DNA from: Pseudomonas sp. C2B4
Lineage (GTDB): Bacteria; Pseudomonadota; Gammaproteobacteria; Pseudomonadales; Pseudomonadaceae
Length of the DNA stretch: 64,000 nt
NCBI RefSeq assembly: GCF_013359695.1
Contig: NZ_JABFMU010000025.1
Span: 16,494 to 80,493, forward strand
Direction of reading: 5' to 3'
This document shows positions 43,852 through 52,058 of this stretch, piece after piece. The notes below the pieces were generated by a model, which was not told where the DNA came from, ran no database searches, and was given only the letters and a program-made list of their open reading frames with translations. Made by a program: the position numbers and the translations under genes. Numbering within the stretch: the stretch's first letter is position 1; every line of letters starts with the position of its first letter.

Positions 43852-45375
43852 TCAGTTCAAATTCGGCAACGTTTTTTGCAGCAACGCAGGGTCTTTCAAA
43901 ACACCGGCAGCGGCAGCAATGTCTGGCGCCAGCCAACGGTCCTGATCGTAGGCAGGAACGCGCTCACGCAGCAGGCGCCACGCCGCATCGGTACCGGCGC
44001 CGAAGCGCTGCTCTTTCAGGAACTCAAACGCCTGGGCCGCCAACAGGTACTCGATGGCGAGGATCTGCGTGCAGTTTTCCAGCGCGCGATGCAGCTTCAG
44101 CGCGGCGTTGGTACCCATGCTCAGGTGATCTTCCTGCAGGCCCGAGGTGACGTAGTTGTCGAGCACCGCCGGTTGCGCCAGCTGGCGATTTTCCGCGCAC
44201 AGCGAAGCGGCAACGTATTGCACGATCATCATCCCGGAGTTCACCCCCGGGTTGGCCACCAGGAATGCTGGCAGGCCGCTGACGTGCGGGTTGATCAGGC
44301 GATCCAGGCGACGTTCGGCGATGGAGCCGATTTCCGCCATGGCGATGGCCAGCAGGTCCGCCGCCAGTGCTACCGATTGACCGTGCGGGTTGGCCTGGGA
44401 CATGACGCGGAAGTTGTCCGGCGTCCCCAGCAGCAACGGGTTATCCGTGCAGCCGTTGAGTTCGGTTTCGACTTGCTTGATCGCGTGGTCAAGCTGATCA
44501 CGAGCTGCACCGTGCACCTGCGGGATCGAGCGGATGCTCAACGCATCCTGGGTGCGAATGCCTTTGCTCTGGGCAATCACTTCACTGCCGTCGAGCAGCG
44601 CCCGCAGGTTGATCCCGACCTGTTGCATGCCCGGATGCGGCTTGAGCGCGATGATCTCGGCGTCGAACGCAGCGATCTGGCCACGCTGGGCCTCGAAACT
44701 CATGGCACTGATCACGTCAGCCCACTGCAGCAGGCGCGTGGCGTCGGCAATCGCCAGGCAGCTGAGGCCGCTCATGCACGGCGTGCCGTTGACCAGGCAC
44801 AGACCGTCCTTGGCGCCGAGTTGAACCGGTTGCAGGCCTTCTTCCGCCAGCGCCTGTTGCGCCGAGACGACTTGCCCGCGATAGCTGACGTTACCGACGC
44901 CCAGCAAGGCGATGCTGATGTGGGCCATGTGGGTCAGGTAGCCGACCGAACCCTGGGAAGGCACTTGCGGGGTGATGCCGCGATTGAGCAGCGCCAGCAG
45001 CGCTTCGACCACCCGGCGATGCACACCGGATTTGCCTTGGGTGAAGTTGAGGATTGCCGCACACATGATCGCGCGGGTCTGCTCGTCGGCCAACGGTGCG
45101 CCAACGCCGCAGGCGTGACTGAGCAAAGTATTGCGCGACAGCTGGCTGAGCTGTTCGTCCTTGAGCGAAACGTTGCACAGCGCGCCCAGGCCGGTGTTCA
45201 CACCATAGGCACGCTCGCCGCTGGTGACGATGCGCTGGACGATTGCCTGGGCATTGTCGATACGTGCCCAGGCCTGCGCCGACAGCTCAAGCTGTGCGCC
45301 GTGACGGGCGACTGCAACCACATCCTGCCAACGCAACGAGGCATCGGCGATAACGATTTTTTCAGCCTGGGACAT
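43852..45375 (-). CDS. Histidase-like paralogue lacking the MIO triad and catalytic Tyr
   Basis: A 507-residue protein of the HAL/PAL family by its whole length: YGVNTGLGAL, LSHACGVGAPL, LVNGTP, AMAEIGSIAERR and LQEDHLSM are retained. At the MIO site GSVG is followed directly by YLTHMAH (Tyr146 on). Relative to GSVG-ASG-DLAPLAH this is a clean loss of three residues, the cofactor-forming Ala-Ser-Gly. QDPYSLR is QDALSIR, so the catalytic Tyr is Leu279. An autocatalytic MIO cannot form. It sits between hutV and hutH, in the position of HutH1 of P. fluorescens SBW25. ATG 45375, preceded by GAGG, is chosen over 45387. The role is unknown. Confidence 0.88.
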   Translation of the reverse strand: MSQAEKIVIADASLRWQDVVAVARHGAQLELSAQAWARIDNAQAIVQRIVTSGERAYGVNTGLGALCNVSLKDEQLSQLSRNTLLSHACGVGAPLADEQTRAIMCAAILNFTQGKSGVHRRVVEALLALLNRGITPQVPSQGSVGYLTHMAHISIALLGVGNVSYRGQVVSAQQALAEEGLQPVQLGAKDGLCLVNGTPCMSGLSCLAIADATRLLQWADVISAMSFEAQRGQIAAFDAEIIALKPHPGMQQVGINLRALLDGSEVIAQSKGIRTQDALSIRSIPQVHGAARDQLDHAIKQVETELNGCTDNPLLLGTPDNFRVMSQANPHGQSVALAADLLAIAMAEIGSIAERRLDRLINPHVSGLPAFLVANPGVNSGMMIVQYVAASLCAENRQLAQPAVLDNYVTSGLQEDHLSMGTNAALKLHRALENCTQILAIEYLLAAQAFEFLKEQRFGAGTDAAWRLLRERVPAYDQDRWLAPDIAAAAGVLKDPALLQKTLPNLN

Positions 45376-45422
45376 CTTCAACCTCATGCGTACAACTTGA
45401 ATATTGATGCAGCTCTACCGCC

Positions 45423-45490
45423 GCCTTCGCGAGCAGGCTCGCTCCCACAATTGGAATGCGGTTCCCTGTGGAAGCGAGCCTGCTCGCGAA
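45423..45490. repeat. REPIN, short-spacer form
   Basis: Inverted REP arms; the right arm is TGTGGAAGCGAG. It lies between hutV and the histidase-like gene. Confidence 0.88.
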
Positions 45491-45517
45491 GCGGCCGGTA
45501 CAAGTGCCGCAAATCTC

Positions 45518-46348
45518 TTAAACCACCGCCGCCCGCCGCTGCACGAACCGGTCGACATACTCATCCGCCGGCGAGTGCAGGATCTCCTTCGGCGTGCCGA
45601 CCTGAATCAGGCGGCCGTCCTTGAGGATCGCGATGCGGTTGCCGATGCGTACGGCCTCGTCGAGGTCGTGGGTGATGAAGACGATGGTCTTGTGCAGGGT
45701 CTTTTGCAGCTCCAGCAACTGGTCCTGCATCTCGGCGCGAATCAGCGGATCGAGGGCACTGAAGGCTTCGTCCATCAGGATGATGTCGGTGTCCGCCGCC
45801 AAGGCGCGGGCCAGGCCTACACGCTGACGCATGCCGCCCGAAAGCTGGTGCGGGTATTTGTTTTCGTAGCCCTTGAGGCCCACGGTGTTGATCCAGTGCA
45901 GTGCACGCTCGGTGCACATTTGCTTGCTCTCGCCACGCACTTTCAAGCCGTAGGCGACGTTATCCACCACGGTTTTGTGCGGCAGCAGGCCGAAGCTCTG
46001 GAACACCATGCTGATCTTGCGCCGGCGAAATTCGCGCAGGGCTTCCATGTCGTATTGCAGGATGTCCACGCCGTCCACCAGGATCGCGCCGCTGGTCGGG
46101 TCGATCAGGCGATTGAAGTGGCGTACCAGGGTCGACTTGCCGGAACCCGACAGGCCCATGATCACGAAGATCTCGCCGCTGCCGATGCTCAGCGACAGGT
46201 CGTTCACGCCGACCACGCAGCCGGTTTCGGCGAGCACCTGGTCCTTGGTCTTTTTCTGGCGAATCATTTCCAGCGCATCTTTGGAACGATTGCCGAAAAT
46301 CTTGAAGACGTTTTTGACTTCGATCTTGCTCACGGTTGCGTTGTTCAT
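45518..46348 (-). CDS. hutV: Histidine ABC transporter ATP-binding protein (ProV-like)
   Basis: A 276-residue ABC ATPase of the quaternary amine/histidine group. It has Walker A GLSGSGKSTLVRHFNRL near residue 61, LSGGMRQRVGLARALA, Walker B IILMDEAFSALDP and the switch FITHDLDEA. A CBS-containing C-terminus, as in true ProV, is absent. In Pseudomonas hut loci this ATPase works with HutX and HutW in histidine uptake. It overlaps hutW by four bases. Confidence 0.92.
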   Translation of the reverse strand: MNNATVSKIEVKNVFKIFGNRSKDALEMIRQKKTKDQVLAETGCVVGVNDLSLSIGSGEIFVIMGLSGSGKSTLVRHFNRLIDPTSGAILVDGVDILQYDMEALREFRRRKISMVFQSFGLLPHKTVVDNVAYGLKVRGESKQMCTERALHWINTVGLKGYENKYPHQLSGGMRQRVGLARALAADTDIILMDEAFSALDPLIRAEMQDQLLELQKTLHKTIVFITHDLDEAVRIGNRIAILKDGRLIQVGTPKEILHSPADEYVDRFVQRRAAVV

Positions 46349-47196
46349 TTGCTCACCTCATGCCGTGCACGACCGTACGCCTGTGTAATGCGGTCGATTA
46401 CCACTGCCAGAATCACGATCGCCAGACCGGCTTCCAGGCCACGTCCGACGTTGAGGGTCTGAATCCCCACCAGCACGTCTTCACCCAGGCCACGGGCACC
46501 GATCATCGAGGCGATCACCACCATCGACAGAGCCATCATGGTGGTCTGGTTGATCCCGGCCATGATGCTCGGCAGGGCCAGCGGCAGTTGCACGCCGAAC
46601 AGTTGCTGCCAGCGGTTGGCACCAAAGGCGTTGATCGCTTCCATCACTTCACCGTCGACCTGGCGGATGCCCAGATCGGTCAGGCGGATCAGCGGCGGCG
46701 CGGCGTAGATCACGGTGGCGAAAATCGCCGGGACCTTGCCCAGGCCGAACAGCATCAGCACCGGGATCAGGTACACGAAGCTCGGCATGGTCTGCATGAT
46801 GTCCAGCAACGGCATCAGCACCGAACGCAGGCGATTGCTGCGCGCCGAGAGAATGCCCAGCGGAATGCCGATGAGTACCGAGATGACGGTCGCCACCATC
46901 ATCAGCGCCAAGGTTTGCATCAGCTTGTCCCAGAGGCCGACCGCACCCACCAGGAACAGCAAACCGACGATGACCGCCGTAGTCACCACTTTGCGGGTCG
47001 CGTGCCAGGCCACGCCGGCAACAATCGCCAGCATCAGCCACCAGGGCGCCGCGCGCAGCAGCCCTTCAAGATTGACGATGGCCCACAACAGGGTGTCGGA
47101 GATGTGCCGGAACACGTCGCCGTAGTTGGTGACCAGCGAATCGACCCAACCGTTGACCCAGTCGGCGATGGAAAAGGTAAAGCTTTCGGGAAACAT
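46345..47196 (-). CDS. hutW: Histidine ABC transporter permease (ProW-like)
   Basis: A 283-residue inner-membrane permease. An N-terminal periplasmic/amphipathic part (MFPESFTFSIADWVNGWVDSLV) precedes about six transmembrane helices. The conserved cytoplasmic loop is GANRWQQLFGVQLPLALPSIMAGINQ. It pairs with HutV and HutX. The gene lies between hutX (70-base gap) and hutV (four-base overlap). Confidence 0.92.
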   Translation of the reverse strand: MFPESFTFSIADWVNGWVDSLVTNYGDVFRHISDTLLWAIVNLEGLLRAAPWWLMLAIVAGVAWHATRKVVTTAVIVGLLFLVGAVGLWDKLMQTLALMMVATVISVLIGIPLGILSARSNRLRSVLMPLLDIMQTMPSFVYLIPVLMLFGLGKVPAIFATVIYAAPPLIRLTDLGIRQVDGEVMEAINAFGANRWQQLFGVQLPLALPSIMAGINQTTMMALSMVVIASMIGARGLGEDVLVGIQTLNVGRGLEAGLAIVILAVVIDRITQAYGRARHEVSK

Positions 47197-47266
47197 AAGA
47201 GACTCTCAATCAAGGGGTTGCGATCAAGCATCCGACTGCCGTTGCCGGCAGCCGGTGAAGCTCAAC

Positions 47267-48235
47267 CTACAAGGCCGCGTCGATCTTTTTGGCTGCGTCT
47301 TCGCTCACCCATGCGTGCCAGACTTCAGGATGTTCCTTCAGGAAGATCTTGGCCAGTTTTGGCGACTCGATTCGCTCCTTGCTCATGCGACCCAGGTTCT
47401 GGTTCAGCAGGTCGATTGGAATGTTGACCTTATCCAGGACGGCCACCAGTTCCGGCGCTTCGTCGTGGAAAGTCTTGGACAGGCCGACCTTGATGGTGAC
47501 GGTCTTGTTCACGCCTGGCTTCTCTTCGAGTTTCACTACGTCGACCTGGCCCATCAACGGCGTTGGCGACCAGTAGTAGAACAGGATCGGCTCGCCACGC
47601 TTGTAGCTCGACAGCACGGCGGCATCCAGCGCCGGGCCGGTGCCTGGGCGGAAGTTGGTGTAGGTGCTTTCCAGCCCGTAGCTTTTCAGCATTTCGCTGT
47701 TATCCAGCTCACAGGTCCAACCGGCCGGGCAGTTGTAGAAACGGCCCTTGGAAGGCTCTTCGGCGTCCTTGAACACCGCGGAATACTTGGCCAGATCGGC
47801 AATGTTTTTCAGGTCCGGCGCCTTGGCTTCCAGCTTACGCTTGGCGTCGCCTTCGATCACGTAGCGCGGCACGTACCAGCCTTCGATCGCGCCAACCACT
47901 GGAGCACCGACACCAACGACTTTGCCGGCCTTCTCGGCCTTGTTCCAGACCTCGCTGCGGCCGACCCACTCTTCGGCAAACACCTGGATATCGTTGCTGC
48001 TCAGGGCGTTTTCCATGGTGATGGAGTTGCCCGGCAGGCTGTCGGTCTTGCAGTCGTAGCCTTTTTCCAACACGACTTGCATCACGTCGGTCAGCAACAT
48101 GGCGCTTTCCCAGTTCAGGCCGGCAAATTTCACCGGTTTGCCCGACTCGCACCAACCCGCCGCCTGAGTGGCGCCAGCGCTGGCCAGCAGGCCCATGGAA
48201 AGCAATGTGGTCAGCAGGGTCTTGTTCGATTTCAT
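47267..48235 (-). CDS. hutX: Histidine ABC transporter periplasmic binding protein (ProX/OpuAC family)
   Basis: A 322-residue binding protein with a signal peptide (MKSNKTLLTTLLSMGLLASAG, cleaved after TQA) followed by AGWCESGKPVKFAGLNWES. It has MENALSSNDIQVFAEEWVGRSEVW and a ligand-domain tract FYYWSPTPLMGQVDVVKLEE. Although the family mostly binds betaines, HutX of pseudomonads is linked to histidine by its locus. ATG 48235 has AGGAGCG ahead of it. The frame upstream to 48340 is not signal-like. Confidence 0.9.
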   Translation of the reverse strand: MKSNKTLLTTLLSMGLLASAGATQAAGWCESGKPVKFAGLNWESAMLLTDVMQVVLEKGYDCKTDSLPGNSITMENALSSNDIQVFAEEWVGRSEVWNKAEKAGKVVGVGAPVVGAIEGWYVPRYVIEGDAKRKLEAKAPDLKNIADLAKYSAVFKDAEEPSKGRFYNCPAGWTCELDNSEMLKSYGLESTYTNFRPGTGPALDAAVLSSYKRGEPILFYYWSPTPLMGQVDVVKLEEKPGVNKTVTIKVGLSKTFHDEAPELVAVLDKVNIPIDLLNQNLGRMSKERIESPKLAKIFLKEHPEVWHAWVSEDAAKKIDAAL

Positions 48236-48421
48236 TGTTGTGACGCTCCTAATCATGAATTGGCTTACGGCAGTCAAGAGGCATCCAGCCCTGTCCACGT
48301 CCAGTCGGGCTATACACCGCAGCAGTGCGGCCTGCCCCACTCAGCTTTTGTTCAGTGATCGCGTCCTGCTCGACCGGCAGGATCCAACGGTCTGGTATTA
48401 CGTTATGCCACTGCCTGCCCA

Positions 48422-48447
48422 GTGAGAGCGAGCCTGCTCGCTCTCAC
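48422..48447. repeat. Solitary perfect REP-like palindrome
   Basis: GTGAGAGCGAGC and GCTCGCTCTCAC form a nearly loopless palindrome centred on CTG. It lies just after the hutU stop, in the 239-base hutU-hutX gap, which contains no gene. It could stabilise or end the hutU message. Confidence 0.8.
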
Positions 48448-48474
48448 ATAAAAGCAGCGCTCACAGATCTGGCA

Positions 48475-50157
48475 TTACTTGCCGGTAATCATCGGCAGGT
48501 TCAGCCCTTGTTCCTTGGCGCAGTCGATGGCGATCTGGTAACCGGCATCGGCGTGGCGCATAACACCGGTCGCCGGGTCGTTGTGCAGCACGCGCGCGAT
48601 ACGCTCGGCCGCTTCGTCAGTACCGTCGCAGACAATCACCATGCCCGAGTGCTGGGAGAAGCCCATGCCGACGCCGCCGCCGTGGTGCAGGGACACCCAG
48701 GTCGCGCCGCTCGCGGTGTTGAGCAGGGCGTTGAGCAGTGGCCAGTCGGACACGGCGTCGGAACCGTCCTGCATCGATTCGGTTTCGCGGTTCGGGCTGG
48801 ATACCGAACCGGAGTCCAGGTGGTCGCGACCGATCACGATTGGCGCGGACAGTTCGCCGCTGCGGACCATTTCGTTGAATGCCAGGCCCAACTTGGCGCG
48901 CAGACCCAGGCCAACCCAGCAGATACGTGCCGGCAGACCCTGGAAGCTGATGCGCTCGCGCGCCATGTCCAGCCAGTTGTGCAAGTGGGCGTCGTCCGGG
49001 ATCAGCTCTTTTACTTTGGCGTCGGTCTTGTAGATGTCTTCAGCGTTGCCCGACAGTGCAGCCCAACGGAACGGGCCGATGCCACGGCAGAACAGTGGAC
49101 GGATGTAAGCCGGTACGAAGCCCGGGAAGTCGAATGCGTTTTCCACGCCTTCTTCCTGGGCCATCTGACGGATGTTGTTACCGTAGTCGAAAGTCGGGAT
49201 GCCCATTTTCTGGAAATCCAGCATCGCTTTTACGTGCACGGCCATCGATTGCTTGGCGGCTTTGACCACGGCAGCAGGCTCGGTCTTGGCGCGCGCGCGG
49301 TACTCCTCCCAGGTCCAGCCGGCAGGCAGGTAGCCATTCAGTGGGTCGTGGGCGCTGGTCTGGTCGGTGACCATGTCCGGGCGCACACCGCGACGGACCA
49401 GTTCCGGCAGGATTTCAGCGGCGTTACCCAGCAGGGCGATGGAAATCGCTTTGCCTTCCTTGGTGTATTTTTCGATGCGGGCCAGAGCGTCGTCGAGGTC
49501 TTTGGCTTGCTCGTCGACGTAGCGGCTGTTCAAACGGAAATCGATGCTGACCTGCTGGCATTCGATGTTCAGCGAGCACGCGCCGGCCAGGGTTGCAGCC
49601 AGAGGTTGTGCGCCACCCATGCCACCGAGGCCTGCGGTCAGGACCCAACGACCTTTCAGGTCATCGTTGTAGTGCTGGCGACCGGCTTCGACGAAGGTTT
49701 CGTACGTGCCTTGAACGATGCCTTGGCTACCAATGTAGATCCAGCTGCCGGCGGTCATCTGGCCGTACATGGCCAGGCCCTTGGCGTCGAGTTCGTTGAA
49801 GTGTTCCCAGTTCGCCCACTTTGGCACCAGGTTGGAGTTGGCGATCAGCACGCGTGGAGCGTTGGCGTGGGTCTTGAATACGCCGACCGGCTTGCCGGAT
49901 TGCACCAGCAGGGTCTCGTCGTCGTTCAGGTTGGTCAGGCTTTCAACGATCTTGTCGTAGCATTCCCAGTTACGTGCCGCACGACCGATACCACCGTAAA
50001 CCACCAGTTCTTTAGGGTTCTCGGCGACTTCCGGGTCGAGGTTGTTCATCAGCATGCGCAGCGGCGCTTCGGTCAGCCAGCTCTTGGCGGTCAGCTTGTT
50101 ACCGCGGGCAGCGCGGATTTCAACGTCACGAAACTTGGTAGTTTTATTGTCAGTCAC
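48475..50157 (-). CDS. hutU: Urocanate hydratase (urocanase)
   Basis: A 560-residue NAD-dependent enzyme that hydrates urocanate to imidazolone propionate. It has YGGIGRAARNW, the NAD-binding GLGGMGGAQPLAATLAG near residue 175, DQTSAHDPLNGYLP and the conserved cysteine region FPGFVPAYIRPLFCRGIGPFRW near 410, plus SLHHGGGVGMGFSQHSG. It is the first gene of the long - strand hut unit, behind a sigma-54 promoter overlapped by a HutC-type site. Confidence 0.97.
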   Translation of the reverse strand: MTDNKTTKFRDVEIRAARGNKLTAKSWLTEAPLRMLMNNLDPEVAENPKELVVYGGIGRAARNWECYDKIVESLTNLNDDETLLVQSGKPVGVFKTHANAPRVLIANSNLVPKWANWEHFNELDAKGLAMYGQMTAGSWIYIGSQGIVQGTYETFVEAGRQHYNDDLKGRWVLTAGLGGMGGAQPLAATLAGACSLNIECQQVSIDFRLNSRYVDEQAKDLDDALARIEKYTKEGKAISIALLGNAAEILPELVRRGVRPDMVTDQTSAHDPLNGYLPAGWTWEEYRARAKTEPAAVVKAAKQSMAVHVKAMLDFQKMGIPTFDYGNNIRQMAQEEGVENAFDFPGFVPAYIRPLFCRGIGPFRWAALSGNAEDIYKTDAKVKELIPDDAHLHNWLDMARERISFQGLPARICWVGLGLRAKLGLAFNEMVRSGELSAPIVIGRDHLDSGSVSSPNRETESMQDGSDAVSDWPLLNALLNTASGATWVSLHHGGGVGMGFSQHSGMVIVCDGTDEAAERIARVLHNDPATGVMRHADAGYQIAIDCAKEQGLNLPMITGK

Positions 50158-50290
50158 GAAAAAGACTCCTCAGCGATCAATCCAAACCAACCCTGGCGGT
50201 GGGTAAGCCAGCCTGTGCGCATCGTTGCGCTACAAGCGAATCAGTGGACGTTGCGGGGAGTCTCGATCGACTCATACGCATACGTCTTTA

Positions 50291-50304
50291 CTTGTACATA
50301 CAAG
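50291..50304. promoter_or_regulatory. HutC-type operator at the hutU promoter
   Basis: CTTGTACATACAAG: perfect 6-base inverted arms CTTGTA/TACAAG with a 2-base spacer, fitting the TGTA-N2-TACA pattern of GntR/HutC regulators. It covers the predicted +1 region of the sigma-54 promoter. Confidence 0.7.
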
Positions 50305-50308
50305 CATA

Positions 50309-50324
50309 TGCAATCAAGCGGCCA
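50309..50324 (-). promoter_or_regulatory. Sigma-54 (-24/-12) promoter of hutU
   Basis: On the - strand TGGCCGCTTGATTGCA has GG and GC exactly ten bases apart, with TGGC and TTGCA intact. Transcription would start near 50299, about 140 bases before the hutU ATG. CbrB or NtrC control is expected for this class. Confidence 0.65.
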
Positions 50325-50521
50325 ACTTGTTGGATGGGCATTCAAGAAAAACGCTGGCCACGGCTGGAGAGCGCCTGGGACAAGGGCTCTGGGCAAGATG
50401 AAATTTTTCGAGGGGATTTTTTGAAGGGTGAGGGCGCTGTTACTTGAACGGGGTTTTGCGCCACGCTGGGGCGTTCGGTAACAAAGTGGTGCGCTTTCGG
50501 GAACAAGGGCAGGGGTCTGCT

Positions 50522-50618
50522 TTTGTGGCGAGGGGATTTATCCCCGTTGGGCTGCGCAGCAGCCCTGTTTTTTGGGGCCGCTTCGCGACCCAACGGGGAT
50601 AAATCCCCTCGCCACGTA
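50522..50618. repeat. Large inverted repeat of the GAGGGGATTTATCCCC family
   Basis: TGTGGCGAGGGGATTTATCC and its inverse at 50594-50616 flank an inner dyad. It follows the hutD stop and may serve as its transcript end. Confidence 0.85.
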
Positions 50619-50635
50619 GATTTTTTAGCAGTTAA

Positions 50636-51205
50636 TCAGCGCGCGGTGAGTTCGATCACGCAGCAGGCGCCATTGCTGGCGATTTCCAGCAACCCGGTGT
50701 TACCGACCAGTTGCAGGCAATCATGGCGCCCCAGTTGCGAAGCACTGTTACCCACATTCACCTCCAGCGCATCGCTGACACTGAACACCAACACAGTCCC
50801 CGCCTCACTGAAAAACCGCTGCTCGCCGTCCAGCCATTGCAGCCGTGCGGTGTAACGTTTCGGCGCATAAATCAGGTTGAAATCGCGGATCGGTCCGCCG
50901 AGCAAAGTGCAGGACACCTGGCTTTCGCCGCTGAAGGCAAACGGATCGATCGGTAACAACGGCCGCGTGACCTGACCGTCGACAGTCAAGGTCATGCCAT
51001 CGCCCTGCAACACCGTAATGATTCGCTCGTAACCGGCAAAAGTGGAAAAGCCACCCGACTCGCCGATGTCGGCAATCGACAGGCGCCAGCCGAACCCGTC
51101 CAGGCCGGTACCCGCGTCACGGGTGATTTCCTCGGTGCTGCCGCCGCCGTTTTTCCATGGCATGCGTGGGTAATCTTTGGCGCGTAGAACTTTCAACTCA
51201 TTCAT
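50636..51205 (-). CDS. hutD: HutD family protein
   Basis: A 189-residue bicupin of the HutD family. It has MPWKNGGGSTEEITRD, FGWRLSIADIGESGGFSTFAGYERIITVLQG and a PIRDFNLIY segment. HutD is thought to bind formylglutamate or related pathway intermediates and to set an upper limit on hut expression in P. fluorescens; no enzymatic role is proven. It overlaps hutC by four bases in a hutCD operon. Confidence 0.92.
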   Translation of the reverse strand: MNELKVLRAKDYPRMPWKNGGGSTEEITRDAGTGLDGFGWRLSIADIGESGGFSTFAGYERIITVLQGDGMTLTVDGQVTRPLLPIDPFAFSGESQVSCTLLGGPIRDFNLIYAPKRYTARLQWLDGEQRFFSEAGTVLVFSVSDALEVNVGNSASQLGRHDCLQLVGNTGLLEIASNGACCVIELTAR

Positions 51206-51951
51206 TTATGAAACCGACCTTCCAGACGATGACGGGAACCGGGGTGGATCAAGCGCGCAGCCGTCACCGGCTGTCGACCGGACCAGGTGCGGCGGCGGAT
51301 CAGCAGGCACGGTTCGCCCTTTTCAATCTGCAGTAATTTGCATTCGGACGGCTCGGCCAGGATCGCCTCGACCACGTGCTCGCCTTCGGTCAACGGCGCA
51401 ACCTGGTTCAGGTAGGCGTAGGGCGTCTGCAGCGTGAAATCCTGCTTGAGGTATTCCGGCGCCACCAGCGCATTGACGAAGCGATCTTCGATTTGCACCG
51501 GGATGTCGTTTTCGAAATGCACGATCAGCGAGTGGAACACTTTCTGCCCTTCACGCATGTCCAGGGCCAGGGCGCGCTCGGAACCCGCGGCCTCTTCCTC
51601 AAGCGTGATGACCTTGCACGTGTGGCGGTGACCGCGGGACGCGATTTCGTCGGCGATGTTGTGCACTTCGAACAGAGCGGACTGGCTTTTCGGCTCGGCG
51701 ACGAACGTGCCGACGCCTTGCATGCGCACCAACAGGCCGTCGGCGGTCATCTCGCGCAAGGCGCGGTTGATGGTCATGCGGCTGAAGCCCAATTGGCTGA
51801 CCAGTTCGCTTTCCGACGGAACGCGGTAGTGCGGCGGCCAGTTTCCGCTGTCGATTTGCTGGGTGATCATTTGTTTGACGCGGGCGTACAAGGGCGCCGG
51901 ACTGTCGCCCATGTTCGCGGCCAACGGAGAGACTGGAGGCGGAGTCGGCAC
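51202..51951 (-). CDS. hutC: Histidine utilisation repressor HutC (GntR/UTRA)
   Basis: A 249-residue repressor. The N-terminal GntR winged helix (about 20-85) has QIDSGNWPPHYRVPSESELVSQLGFSRMTINRALREMTADGLL. The C-terminal UTRA domain binds urocanate as inducer in studied pseudomonads. Two palindromes of its expected type lie at the hutU promoter and between hutC and hutF. It heads hutCD. Confidence 0.95.
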   Translation of the reverse strand: MPTPPPVSPLAANMGDSPAPLYARVKQMITQQIDSGNWPPHYRVPSESELVSQLGFSRMTINRALREMTADGLLVRMQGVGTFVAEPKSQSALFEVHNIADEIASRGHRHTCKVITLEEEAAGSERALALDMREGQKVFHSLIVHFENDIPVQIEDRFVNALVAPEYLKQDFTLQTPYAYLNQVAPLTEGEHVVEAILAEPSECKLLQIEKGEPCLLIRRRTWSGRQPVTAARLIHPGSRHRLEGRFHK

Positions 51952-52022
51952 GGTTAATCCTTGGTCATTTGATTGATATCGCTAGCTTGCCGGAGTTTAC
52001 CGGGCAGGCAAACGTCTGTATA

Positions 52023-52032
52023 TGTATATACA
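52023..52032. promoter_or_regulatory. HutC-type operator in the hutC-hutF gap
   Basis: TGTATATACA is a perfect palindrome matching TGTA-N2-TACA, 27 bases before the hutF ATG and 72 bases before that of hutC. It could repress hutF and autoregulate hutCD. Confidence 0.65.
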
Positions 52033-52058
52033 AATAACACACGATGGGGTGCTGAACC

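Larger units (their letters stand above)
50158..50635. other. hutU-hutD intergenic control region
   Basis: 478 bases with no credible gene. It contains the hutU leader, a HutC-type palindrome (50291-50304), a sigma-54 promoter (50309-50324), an inverted hexamer pair (50438-50483) and a large palindromic repeat (50522-50618). Confidence 0.7.

Noticed and set aside
46345..48235. Reading hutXWV as a betaine (ProU) transporter
   Set aside because: The family is shared, but position inside the hut unit, co-orientation and known Pseudomonas hut loci favour histidine; ligand still needs direct proof.
48325..50424. A 699-codon open frame on the + strand opposite hutU
   Set aside because: Shadow of hutU; composition and lack of motifs argue against coding. 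Similar long shadow frames opposite argS, hutH, maeB and the dCache chemoreceptor were rejected for the same reason.
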